NCBI GenBank assembly: GCA_038501195.1
Contig: JBBPUQ010000004.1
Location: 496,001-560,000, forward strand
DNA: 64,000 nt
Direction: 5' to 3'
DNA from: Nemania diffusa
Lineage: Eukaryota > Ascomycota > Sordariomycetes > Xylariales > Xylariaceae
A program made the position numbers and the translations under genes. Below, one piece after another: positions 37,762 to 48,858 of the stretch. The stretch's first letter is position 1. Each line of letters begins with the position of its first letter. The notes below the pieces were generated by a model that did no database searches, had not been told where the DNA came from, and worked only from the letters and a program-made list of their open reading frames with translations.

Positions 37762-40314
37762 ATGCAGGTCCCTGCTCCTCTCTTATTACTCCTTTCTCTC
37801 CTTAGTTCCTCGCAATATGCTAGCGCAGCCAGCAATGGCATCGTCGGCTTTGGTATCGACCTATATACGGACTTGTGTTGCCAGTCATGCCGCGACTCAT
37901 TGTCTAGTCTCTACCTAAGTTGCACCACCTTTCCAGCAAGCAGCAATACCTCCAGTATGGATGACTCTAGTATGAGAAAGAGGCATGATGAGGGTACCAT
38001 GGTGGGTGCGCCTATAACGAGCGACGACTGCCGTGCGAGTAACCTTCCATGGCTTCAAACCATGGCATATTGCATTCAACAAAATTGTAATGCCGCTGGA
38101 TTCGGCGCTGCAAAACAAGTCAAGTGCTTTAGCAAGGAAGCACTCGCAGGTGCTATAAAGCCAACGTTACAAGAAAGTCTACCTATGACAGCCCCTACAG
38201 TTGAGGTCGCAAGTGACGCTGTTTGGCTTAATAGCACTAGCTTGGTCAACAGTGAACTATATTACGCAACTTATGGCACTTACGCTGAGTTTGGGAGGTC
38301 TGAGTACTTACATACAAAATATTCGTATGACTATCAAAATCCCCTTTTTTATAGCGCAAGATACTGACGGTTTGTATCCAGGGTCGCCCTTATTATTCTT
38401 GTTATCGGTGTCATCCTAGCTTATGGCATCACAAGCCAGCTTGTTACTGCATCTCCTGGACTTCAGACCCAGTTGCGGTCCTCCCACCTTAGGTCGAAGC
38501 TTCGCCAGTACCTCATCCTCCCTGCTCTTTCTAGATCTCGCCACCTAGAGCCTCTTCCTGGACGGTTAGGCTACGTACCCGGCCGCATGCTCAGCATCAA
38601 TATCGGAATCTATATCATCCTTAATATTATATTCTCTTCCGTGTCCTTTAGCAGTTTCCAACCAAATACCGCTTTCTTGTCCTGGCAGTTTGAGATGTGC
38701 GAGTACGTGGGAAACCGAACTGGCACTCTTAGTCTGGTCAATACAGCCATCGCCATATTATTTGCGGGTCGGAACAATCTGTTGATCAACCTGACCGGAT
38801 GGAGCCAAACAACTTTCTTAGCTTTGCATCGCTGGAGCGCAAGAGTGGCTACTGTCCAGGCCGTGGCGCATTCCATTGCCTACACCGCAGCGTACTTTGA
38901 GCCAGGTTATGCCGGTGCGGCGGCCTATGCTGCCCAAGCAGCCATGCCTTTCTACGTAAGTTGTCTCTCTCTCTTCTCTCTGGTTACTTGCAGCCTATTT
39001 TTTGCATAGGCCTGCAGCAACAGAATAAATTCCATCCTGCAGATCGAGGAACCAATTCAAGGGGCCTAGCTAATCATGAATGGGAAAAATTAGTGGTGGG
39101 GAATCATCGCAACCATAGCCTACGCCCTAGCAGCGTCTTTAGCCATGTTGCCACTCCGCATGGGCTCCTACGATACATTTCTTCTTGTACACATTGGACT
39201 TAGCATCCTAGCATTGGTTGGGTGCTGGTATCATCTAGTCCCTCACTTTGGGCTCGATTATGGCTACCAAGTCTGGCTTTATCTGGCTTTTGCCTTCTGG
39301 TCTGCTGATCGCTTTGCAAGATTGATTCGTCTCGTTTATTACAATAACTTCGGTTCCTCCGAGGCTATCGTCGAAGCGGTCCCAGGCTGTGATGTATTCC
39401 AGGTTACCGTCTTTCCACGGACCTGGGCATTTGGTCCTGGCCAACATACCTTCCTATATATCCCTTGGATCGGAGCGGGGAAGTTTTGGGAGAATCACCC
39501 TTTCAGTGTCGCAAGGTGGACATATCAAGACTCATCACCAACAACCGGTTCAGAGAACGTTAGTCTTTTCAACGGCAGCCAAAAGGATACCAAACTGGGT
39601 GCGTCCTTGGTTCAGGTCTCTTCGCAAAAAGCGGATTCGTTAGTATCAATCCCTCCTTCAGAGGCACAGGAAGCAACTATGATTGTCTCCCAAACCCAGA
39701 AGCGCGCCTCTATCCAGTTCCTACTTCGCGGCCACAGTGGAATGACAGCAGACCTTCGAAAACACATGGCCCTTTACTCGTACGGTTCCAGTATGGGAAT
39801 CTCAGTCTATACCGAGGGCCCATACGCAGGTCACCGAGCCACGCTACAGCCATTCCAACTAGCCGATACAGTTCTATGTCTTGTCGGCGGTATCGGTATC
39901 ACTCATGCATTGGGATTTATGCAGGAGTTTGTAAATGCCAACTCTCAAAGAAATGAAGAGACACAGAGGAAATCCAGGCTTATGAAAAAGGCGAAACGCT
40001 TTATCCTCGCTTGGACGGCTAGAGAGACGGCACTGATAGAACATGTGAGACAAAATTTCTTAGTCGATTGTGAAGGAACAGAGTATTCGTTCTGGTGCAC
40101 CGGGGAATGCTCATCTAAAACAAAAGGAGACGTAGTTATGGCAGGAAGAATGGATATCACGTCTGTGATTCGATCTTCAGTAGAAATCGGGCTCCAAACT
40201 ACTATTCTAACATGCGGCCCTGGTAGTATGGCGGACGAGGCAAGACTACAGGTGATCGATTGTGTGAGAGACGGCTTCAAGGTGGAGTTAGTCGAAGAAG
40301 CTTTTTGTTGGTAG
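37762..40314 (+). CDS. FRE-type ferric/cupric reductase
   Basis: Plasma-membrane flavocytochrome that moves electrons from NADPH through FAD and two hemes to Fe(III) or Cu(II) outside the cell. Three exons, 37762-38324, 38382-38955 and 39094-40314, with introns of 57 and 138 bp, give 785 aa. Residues 1-22 form a signal peptide. The N-terminal external domain is Cys-rich, then membrane helices begin about 189. The four heme-ligand His are spaced as in the family: H337 and H351, H412 and H426. FAD site HPFS is at 514-517 and the NADPH site GGIGI at 644-648. A CGPG near the end is followed by the typical terminal EEAFCW. The join TAC|TGG restores the family's PFYWWGI. The gene is divergent from a Ctr copper transporter. 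FRE genes are usually induced by iron or copper shortage. Confidence 0.94.
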
Positions 40315-41090
40315 TGAGGTAGTTACAATTCATCTCAACTTAGCCTTCATTTTCACGCGGCTCACTCGCTAGTTGGCATAATCTAGAATAGCAAAAAAGA
40401 TTGTGCGTGGTTCTGAGTGGCAGAGGGATAGGCGCCGCCAACCGCCATCGCTCGCGAAGGATGAACATAATGTCGTGATTAGATCCTAAACTATCTCCTG
40501 TCCCATAAGAGACAGGGATAGTGTGGGGCATGAGAGAGTTAGAGCTAGTTTTTATTCACGAGTATGGGGGTGGCTTGTATAATGCAGCCGGTATCGTGTC
40601 ATTTCTTCCACACATCGGATACCGAGTGTACTGCGAAACACCAATCTCTAATCCGGTGACTAGCATTGGTGGGACTCAGGTCTATCTCTAGTATATTTCC
40701 GGACTTCTCATATCTCCAAACTACAATAGTAGGTAGCATTTGGGCTTAAATTTGTACCCACGGGAGCATGAATATGGTTATTCGACCCATTTTCCACGCT
40801 TGACTTGACACGAATCGTAAAAATCACCCTATGTAGATATAACAAGCATATCGATTATTTTACCACCACTAGCACATATGGAGCAAGTTTGAGGGATTTT
40901 CCCCCGGGGGGCCGGGGGGTTCCATCGTAAGATTACTGATAATATCACAATCTAGAACTCGGGGCAGGTTGAGCATTTCGAACTAGCTGGCAGTTAGTTG
41001 GGAAACGGTTGTCTCGGGAGTACATATACACCTCTCCCATATTGGTAATACCCTATGACAAACAGATACTCATTATCTCCAAATCTAGGT
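40315..41090. other. Convergent intergenic region
   Basis: Lies between the 3' ends of the FRE and P450 genes. It holds a G/C-only palindromic run at about 40901-40919 (CCCCCGGGGGGCCGGGGGG). No gene was recognised. Confidence 0.5.
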
Positions 41091-42793
41091 TCAATATGTT
41101 GCCTTTCGAAATTTCACCCACAATTCCGGCTTTGTCATGGAATGAAATACTTTCATCGGCTTCATCTTGCCATCAAGACCCCACAAGTCATTCTTGCCCT
41201 CGTAATCCTTTCTGTCAAGTTCCAGATCGAAGTTCCACAGTAAATGTACCGTAATAAGCAACATCTCCAAGTAAGCAAGGTTTTTCCCTAGGCATACTCG
41301 AGGTCCGGTGCCAAAAGGAAGGGAAGCATTGAGCCGATCTTTCGAGAACTTTTTCTTCCCGCCTAACCAACGTTCGGGCTGAAACGTATCGGGCTCGCAG
41401 AAATTTAGAGTGGAATGTGTCGCGACCCAGGGCGCGACGGCCACTGTCTTTCCGCCTGGGATGAAGTAGCCGTCGATGGAAACACCACCTGGCGGAACTA
41501 TGCGTTGCTGACTTGCCGGTGAGGGTGGGAACAATCGTAGGGCTTCATGTAAAGTTGCCTCGAGATACCGAAGTTTCCTGGCTGTCTCCCACTTGATATC
41601 ATCCTTTGTGGTGAAGGTGCTTCGAACTTCATCTACTAAGCGACTCAGCACGCTAGGGTGAGTACATACGAAGTATGTCCAGCCCGTAAGAGCGGTGGCT
41701 GTTGTATCAGTTCCCCCGCTGATAAATCCGGCCATGTTCAAGAATATCTCCGTTTCCGTGAGTGATCTCTTAGATTCGTTGCTCAGGAGAATGTGGTGCA
41801 TAAAGTCTTCATGGTCACGGTCTTGATCAGCGAGGCGGCGGAGTGTCTTCTCCCGCGCGTTTCTCAGGTGGGTTTTCCTCCACTCCGCTGCTTCGGCGGG
41901 AATAAGTAGCCAAGTCATAATAGACTCAAGCCATGTACCAACGCCGGATATTCTCCGTATACCCTGCGTCCATGCAGCCCCAACGAAAATCTGAATGACA
42001 GATGTAGACCATTGTGTCGCCGATGCCTGGTCCAGGCATCCAAATGGCTCTGCAAAGCATAAGTCGCCCATAATATCAAATCCGGCATAGCTATCTATCG
42101 AATTGTGAGTGATGGGGACTCTAGCAGAGCGGGTTATTTGGGTCTAAATACACCAGTTTGATACGTCCACAGCTTGGTCCTTAGCCGCCGTAGCATGAAG
42201 GGCTTCAACAAGTTTATGTATATGAGTAATGACGAGATTTTCCAGTCGAACCAATGCACTATTGGTAAATAGGCACCCCAATGCTTTGCGCTGGCGAGTA
42301 TGGTGTTGGTTTATGGCTAAGCTGACGCCAGTTTGTCCGTCTAGTGCTCCAACAGATCCAAGGAAAATCGGACTTTTCTCCATGTTCATGGCGCCTTTCT
42401 GTACGATATGCTAGTAAGCTTTCAATCTATATTATAGTTTGACTACAACTCACGCGGAGGCCGTATATTTCCTGGCGAGCTTCTACGCTGATAAAACTGA
42501 TCTCGTCTGGGGAAACTCTCACTACTGGACCATATTGATCGTGGAGTGACTTGTAGTACGTGTGCTGGTCCCCCTGTAGCAAAGCTATGGCGGCAGGTAG
42601 CTCTGATATACGATTTATCCAGGGGCCTGGAATGGCACGTAAAGGACCAGAGAATAATCTTTGAAAGATTTTAGCAAATAACCCCAAGATGAGCTAGGTG
42701 ATATTAGTTGGTATATTGCTTTCCGCATAACAGATAACTCACGGTGATAGCAAACGCTACCATTACAGAAGCTGTCCAGGGTGTATTATTCAT
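41091..42793 (-). CDS. Cytochrome P450 monooxygenase
   Basis: Heme-thiolate oxygenase anchored in the endoplasmic reticulum. Four exons, 42793-42743, 42693-42454, 42398-42152 and 42094-41091, separated by introns of 49, 55 and 57 bp, give 513 aa, the normal length. The N-terminal hydrophobic anchor spans the first intron (WTASVMVAFAIT-LILGLF), followed by the proline-rich hinge AIPGPW. The I-helix oxygen-binding motif is GGTDTT (306-311). The K-helix motif EALR is at 363-366, the PERW region follows, and the heme loop FGTGPRVCLG has the axial Cys at 447. The third junction was set so that NWYSYAGFDIMGD matches the family. The closest resemblance by eye is to fungal secondary-metabolism P450s of the CYP65-like type, which is an inference. 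No reductase or synthase partner is adjacent. Confidence 0.92.
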
Positions 42794-43312
42794 CGTTAAT
42801 TCCGGTCTGGGAAAGATACTTTGTCAAATAAAGTGCTATTAGGTGTGATCATTCATAATAGTTGGAGAAGGGGTTTCAAAGTGCTCTTGCGAGCTCACTC
42901 GAGGGGGGGTTCACTATTATACTATATATGTATTAGAGGATTATGGAACTAGGGTCTTCCAGATTAATGACATAAGCGGCTTCAAATATAGAGAGATATG
43001 GGTGTCCATTACCTAGTGGGACGAGCTATAATTACCATGGGACTAAACTCGCTAACAACCCCTTCTAGTCTAGTCATCACAACGATATAGGCAGACTTCA
43101 TGCGAGATGATCCCGATATCTACAACAAGCTGACGCACATTAAAAGCAAGTCTCGAGATAGTAGTAATAAGGAAATACTACACCATTTTAATAGATTGAA
43201 AAATCAAATTTATTATATAAGCTAATAGAGTTAAGATTAGATCTAGTAGGATTGATATGCGTTAATTTTAGCTAGTAGGTAGTTGATTTTAACAGGTTAT
43301 TAATTTATCTAC
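42794..43312. other. Intergenic region upstream of the P450
   Basis: Presumed promoter of the P450 plus AT-leaning sequence (43.18-43.31 kb). No gene or clear repeat was seen. Confidence 0.5.
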
Positions 43313-43683
43313 TGTGACGAGGCGGGTGGCAAGCCACCTGCCAAGCCACAGGCTTGTAGCTGTGCCCCAAGCTATATAGCTAGACTACTTTTGCAGTATA
43401 GGAATCCCTAGAAGTGCTATTGTGACCCTCATCAGGCCCCCAGCGTGCGGTGTGTGTGAGATACACGTTCCATTTCATTATATATTTACTGCAAATTTTA
43501 TTATTGTGAAATCATGAAAAATCCCAAATTTTAATAATAATAAGTAAATAATAATATAAATATAGCTTTTATTCAATGTTTATTATTTGAAACCCGCTTG
43601 CTGTATATATTTTAAGTAAAAAGCAGATTAAAACCATTAATATTATATAAAACAAGTTGCCTAGTCTCGTTGCGACCGTCACA
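43313..43683. mobile_element. Probable solo LTR, different family
   Basis: A 371-bp unit starts TGTGACG and ends with its exact complement CGTCACA, with GC-rich ends and an AT-rich middle. It also has the GTTGC...ACCGTCACA type of 3' end that I associate with fungal Ty3/gypsy LTRs. The flanking 5 bp do not match (TCTAC versus CTTTT at the nearest positions). It could therefore be a recombined or degraded LTR, or a non-LTR inverted-repeat element. Confidence 0.45.
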
Positions 43684-43916
43684 CTTTTCAACCTACGCAA
43701 AAGGCATGACAACAAAATCATTCACCCTAGGCGAACCTTAACCCAGTGAAACTCGTGGGCAGGAGACTGCCTCATACAAGAAGATCATCGTTGAGTTCAC
43801 TAAAGACAGTCTCTACTCAACGTGCTCTCAGGTGCCTCCATCTACTTAAAGCTCTTATTATACTACGTGCGGGGCACATCATACAAATCTTGCATATTAC
43901 CTGTGTTACACTGGAC

Positions 43917-45950
43917 TCACAAGAAACCTCTGGCGAAATGCTGTCCCGTATTATTATTCCAAGCCGACAAAAAATTCTCCAGTGGTTGGACGACACCATA
44001 CCAGACAGCCTTGATGAATTCAGGGTCACCTAAATGATGGGGCGCGTCAAATGAACACACAATGCAGCGGCGGATAGCGTCGGAAAGCTCATATCCACAC
44101 TCTTCGCCCACTCTTTGGTGCCACTGCAGAGCTGCGCATAAGTCGGTCACTTCGTTTGCCTGTCGCATGTTGTTCAGAAACTGTGCTCGGAAGGGCTGCT
44201 TTTCGAATGTTTCGCGGAACAAGAGCTCCAAGAGTAAAACTCCCATCGAAAAGAGGGATTGCCGTGTTTGTTCGGACTGTAGTACAGGCGTTTCTGGGGA
44301 CCGCGGATTTGATAATAGCGAAGATTCGAAGAAGTATGGTTGAGGGTCACTCGTTTTGTTGCTGATAAGAGTGAGGTGCGACTTGTTCCAGGAAGGAGGA
44401 ATCCAGGATGATGGCCCGAGGCATAGGATCGAACGCAGTATAACTAGAGCAACACGCATTCTTGTATCCCGCCGGGGTGTAGTGGCAATAAAAGCTTCCA
44501 CCGTTGTCTGTTGTAGTGGTTGTCTCTCTTGAGGTCCACCCTGCAAGAACATCCTACTGTCTTGCCCAATGTCTTCGCAAGCATCATAACTTTCAAGAAT
44601 CGATCGGTCTACGATTTCACATATGTTGTCGATATGCCCCTTAGATGCAATCAAAGGGGATTTGGATACTCCAGCATGTTCTTCAGCAAATCTCACCTGT
44701 TTTGTGGTTTGTCCCGGTATTCTGTACGGTGTCAGTAGTCGTGACGATCAACGAGGCCAGGGTCATTCTCCACCAGCCACAACTTACTGTGAAAGTGTCG
44801 CAGCTAAAGGCCAATCTACGTTTCCTGCCTGTGGGGGAACTGGGGGTAATATCGGGTTGGAGATTAAAACTGGTGTCTTTTTCTTCAGTTTTCTTTCGTC
44901 CTTTTCTAACTGAACCTTGCTGCGCTCCGATGAAAAGGGATTCGATACTAGTGACAATGCCGATATCCCTAAAGCTAGGTTGCTCTGGGAGCGCTTGAAC
45001 TTCAATTTTCTCAGCGTCTTCTTTAGAGACATCTGTTGCTTAAGTATCATAACCTCTTCGTGTATGGTCTGCTCGGTTTCCTGCTGGGGCGGTATAACCG
45101 TGTCGAAGACGACTCGTATTCGAGAGAGATCCCTATTACCACGAAGCAAAAGGATAAGAGATGGCGTAATCTCACGGTGCTCAATGGCGATACCACAGTG
45201 GTGGTGTTGTGGACAACTGCAGGCCCATCTATCGCGAAGAAACTCAAACGCGCGCTGTGAGTGATTTTGTAGATCGTTGACTCTATTCAGAGAAGCCCGA
45301 GCGCGCGGTTTGGAGGTCATCGTTATAGGGGTTGATTGCGTTATGTGTGAAGCTTTTTCAAGGAAGTGGAAGAGATCCTCGTTTTTGCTTCGTACTGTCG
45401 CTAATAGCGTAGTGCTTTTGCTCGAAAAGCTCCTCCTGAGTTTGAAAAGAGTGGCCTCTACGCTAGTGGAATCTAGTATATAAATCTGATATGATGGTTA
45501 ATACTAATAGGGTTCACAGGCGGGAAAGCTGCCTATTGATCAGAAGAAAATGCAGCAAAAACCGACCTTGTCTATAGGAAGCATGGCATGTAGCTCAGTC
45601 AAAGCTACGTTCATCTCCTGCAACTGCCCCATGAACCATAGGTAGTGCTTCGGCTGGATTCGGTGGCGTAGTTGGGCTTGGATGTGTGCCTCGTGCCATA
45701 GGCTGCAGTTGGGCTCATCCTGCAACCTGCGTCGTTCCTCGGAACTGAGATCTAGAGGATCGAGCAAAATTTCCAGAATCTGAGAAAATGATACATATTC
45801 TTTCTGGACCTCTGAAACAAAGTCATCGAATGTTCTCTCAAAAAACCACCAGGCTTTGGTCTTCTGCAGGACACCGCGTAGGTCCTTGGCGGTATCGTAA
45901 AGGATTGGGTAGGCGCCGAGTACAAGTCCAGCTATCTCGAAGCCAGACAT
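43917..45950 (-). CDS. Fungal DUF7580-type protein
   Basis: Three exons, 45950-45567, 45485-44788 and 44721-43917, joined across introns of 81 and 66 bp, give 628 aa. The N-terminus MSGFEIAGLVLGAYP, followed by a WWFFERTFDDFVSEVQ helix and LWHEAHIQAQLRHRI, is the pattern of a large fungus-only family usually annotated with DUF7580. The middle has a basic stretch (LKKTLRKLKFKR) and KQVRFAEE. The C-terminal part has TRMRVALVILRSILCLG and a kinase-like SMGVLLLELLFRETFE, as in that family, but no complete kinase active site. Function is unknown; members often occur in many copies near other accessory genes. The first intron uses a weak GTCGGT donor, chosen because it restores KIYILDSTSVEATLF. The gene is divergent from the SH3 gene, with 324 bp between starts. 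Confidence 0.8.
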
Positions 45951-46274
45951 GGCCCGTGATTGGTTGATCGGTAGTAATCGAGGTCAATAGAGGGACACGA
46001 CAGAGCAGTGAGTCAAGTGCACAAGACTTGAGACATCTACTCTTCCAAAAGACGAACGACTACACCTCGCGGGGATGAAAGCTGACTCCAATTTTTGTCC
46101 AATCATCGCCATCGCTGAGGCGCGTTGCCTAAACCCCGCCTTTGATTTGGATGCTAGGGTACCTCTCGCTTACTAGGCACTTAATTTTCATGTCTTCGCC
46201 ATGGATAGTCCGAGAAACCTTCAACTATAGCTTAAGCACTAGTTGTTTAATGAAGGACATCTTCTCCGTCGTAA
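45951..46274. promoter_or_regulatory. Bidirectional promoter region
   Basis: 324 bp separate the start codons of the minus-strand DUF7580 gene and the plus-strand zinc-finger/SH3 gene. No clear TATA box stands out. The short distance suggests shared regulation of the two genes. Confidence 0.55.
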
Positions 46275-48340
46275 ATGGCCGACCGGTCTGCTGAAGTAGG
46301 TCATACCAAAGTCACGAACCGTGTAGATATCCCTACACGAGCTTCGAATTGTGCATCGTATCTCAATGATGTCGTTGCAGTGTTGATTGAGGATGACGCC
46401 ACTTCGCTACGAGAGCGTATTGAGGATGAGCGAGGAAGATTTAGAGTATGGGCTTCGAATTTGGGAGCGTTTCACACTGCACAATCTGTCAAATCCCTCG
46501 AATTTCGATTGCGGAACAGCGAACGGATGCACCAAAGCGTTATGGATGGCTTAAAAAGACTCTCGGAACTTAGCTACAGGTGTGAGCACAACTCGGAACT
46601 CGACCGTGTACTACCTAGTTCCCTTTCTAATGTCTGCCAGTGTACCGCATACGATCCGGTATGTCACCAAATAGGGTAGCAAGCTTTCACCAGAACAGCT
46701 CCGATACCGACGATAATGGACGTCTCAGCAAGGGAGACGACGGCGGCATAGAACCGACTAGCGAAGTCGATGAACTCTGCCTTGGGATTGGCTCTGCTAT
46801 CAGCCACTTGTTTTCACTGTCAATGCTGATTCGAAGAGAACGACCAAAAGGACGCCTCCCGAATCCTCACAGTTTTGTGCCACGGGAGCATTCGACGGAT
46901 ATCACGCATGTCAGAGACAAATTCCCCAAGCTCGTGCATAGCCCATGGCTTATGCAGAGATTGGGCAATGCAATTACTTTGAGACGAGAGGCAGTCCGTT
47001 ACAGACAGTTACATCGAAAGGAACTGGCAGCGCAGCCAAGGTTCGATCATGTTTCTGACAATCTAAGCGGGATTGTTGCAACCACATTTGTAGACTCGAC
47101 AAACGACAGTGATGAACCGAAGATGCAGATCGAAAATAATCAAGATCGCGAGTCAGTGTTTACTTCTGCAACTTCCTTCATATCCAGCTATAGCAATCTT
47201 GACGATCTTGGCCCACGCATCCCGGATCTTTCAGACATGGTATTAGATGGAGTCTCGCTTCAATATGGGGGGCCGTTTGAATGCCCCTATTGTCGGACAA
47301 TCCAGAATGTTGCCAATAGACCAGAATGGAAGTACGTTAGCCACCGACATATAGATATACGTTTTGATACTGACGCTTTACTTAGAAGACATGTCTATTC
47401 TGACTTACAGCTATATGTGTGTACCTTCGAGCACTGTCTATCTCAACCTTTTGAGTCGCGTCACGCATGGTTTCAGCACGAAATGGACAATCACCGGCGG
47501 CAATGGCTCTGTAGTTTTTGCAACAGTTCGGCCACAGTTCTGGCCAACAAGGTAGATATGGAAAATCACCTCCGGGATTCACATGTCGAGAGTGTCACGC
47601 TGGCCCAGTTGAGGTGGTTACTGGAGACATGCGACCGACCATCGCTGCAGTCGGGAACATTTCATTGTTTATTCTGTGACCAATGGGATCCAAGCATAGG
47701 GGGCAGTAGGATCACCACGCAGTTTGGTCGGCACGTTGCTAGGCATCTCCAGGCCATTGCGCTAGCGTCCATGCCCTTGAGTATTGACGGGTTGCACATC
47801 CGAAGTGCCGAATCTGAAAAGGAAGAGGAAGAGGATACAGCTTCAGAGACAACCGAAGAGGGGCTTGAGGATGCCGATGATCTGCCTCACCCGAATGAAG
47901 AAGCAGTTCATCTTACACAATCGGCGCCCCACTCATACCGTGCCAAAGCACTATATTCTTACGACGCCAATCCCGAAGATCCAAACGAGCTGTCCTTCTC
48001 AAAGGACGAGATTCTGAACGTTGACGATATCGAGGGGCGGTGGTGGCATGCAAGTAGAGAAAACGGCGACACAGGCATTGTTCCGAGCAATTACCTTCTG
48101 CTAAAAGACGAGTCGGGCAGGATGGACAGTGTGCAGAGGTCGAAGCATATTCAGCGATCATACCCATACAGTGCAAAGGCACTATATTCTTACGACGCCA
48201 ATCCTGAAGATCCAAACGACCTTTCCTTCAAAAGGGACGAGATTCTGAACGTTGGTGATATCGAGGGGCGGTGGTGGAAGGCAAGGAGAGAAAACGGTGA
48301 CGAAGGTATTGTTCCCAGCAACTACCTGCTCTTACTTTAA
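46275..48340 (+). CDS. Fungal zinc-finger protein with two C-terminal Sho1-like SH3 domains
   Basis: Model: exons 46275-46579, 46675-47331 and 47386-48340, 638 aa. The N-terminal helical region has [11 protein letters not shown] and LEFRLRNSE, as in many fungal accessory proteins. A second helical part has [12 protein letters not shown] and [19 protein letters not shown]. The Cys/His module about 303-442 starts with FECPYC, continues with [21 protein letters not shown] and FHCLFCDQW, and ends in RHVARHL. Two SH3 domains follow (about 505-561 and 582-638), each with [13 protein letters not shown] and GIVPSNY, closest by eye to the Sho1 osmosensor SH3. An acidic linker precedes them. There are no membrane helices. 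The 54-bp third-phase intron (GTACGT...TACTGAC...CTTAG) is in frame and easily missed. The first intron could instead use a donor at 46659. Function is unknown; a scaffold or sensor role is an inference. Confidence 0.82.
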
Positions 48341-48858
48341 GATATCGGTAAAGTTTACTTATGCCTGTCGGCAAAAGTGCCGGTGGGTTAGTTGTAGCTA
48401 GAGTGTAAAAAGGAGTAGAAAAACACGTGAGAGGCGACTTTCTGAAAGTCCAAGCGAGGGGTGCCGCCACCACGGGTACTGCCACGGGGTTATCAATTGG
48501 CCCCTATCGATGCATTACCGACGTGTCGGATATATACCATCCTGGAAAACAACCGTGAATTGACCGGTCACGCCAATTTTTGGTGCAGTGGTAAATCTGA
48601 CACAATGCAGTATAGTATACTCTGTGTGTGCCCGGGCTGAAACCTGGAGAACACGAGGCAGCGTGATAGGCGCCCGCTCACTGAGGTAAGGCACGGATAA
48701 TGATCAGTCAGTCTCTTGTCGTCGCATGCCTCGTTTGGTTTCGCACCCTCTCCAATGTCAAATAATTCTCGAAGCTGAGGCTAAAGTCAAGCACTTACAT
48801 CAACGGGAATCAATCTCCGCTCCAGACCTCTTCGCGCCCTACCTTTGAGGACACTACA
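48341..48858. other. Intergenic region upstream of the hydrolase
   Basis: Contains the 3' end of the SH3 gene and the presumed promoter of the hydrolase. A pol III A-box-like word (TGGTGCAGTGG) lies at 48581-48591. No gene was recognised. Confidence 0.5.

Noticed and set aside
46659..46693. Intron in the SH3 gene using the GTATGT donor with the nearest in-frame acceptor
   Set aside because: It would be only 35 bp, below the usual fungal minimum. The GTGTGAG donor at 46580 with acceptor at 46674 gives 95 bp and keeps the frame, though a GTATGT donor with acceptor at 46732 remains possible.
46275..48340. Calling the gene Sho1
   Set aside because: It has Sho1-like SH3 domains but lacks the four membrane helices of Sho1 and has an unrelated zinc-finger N-terminal part.
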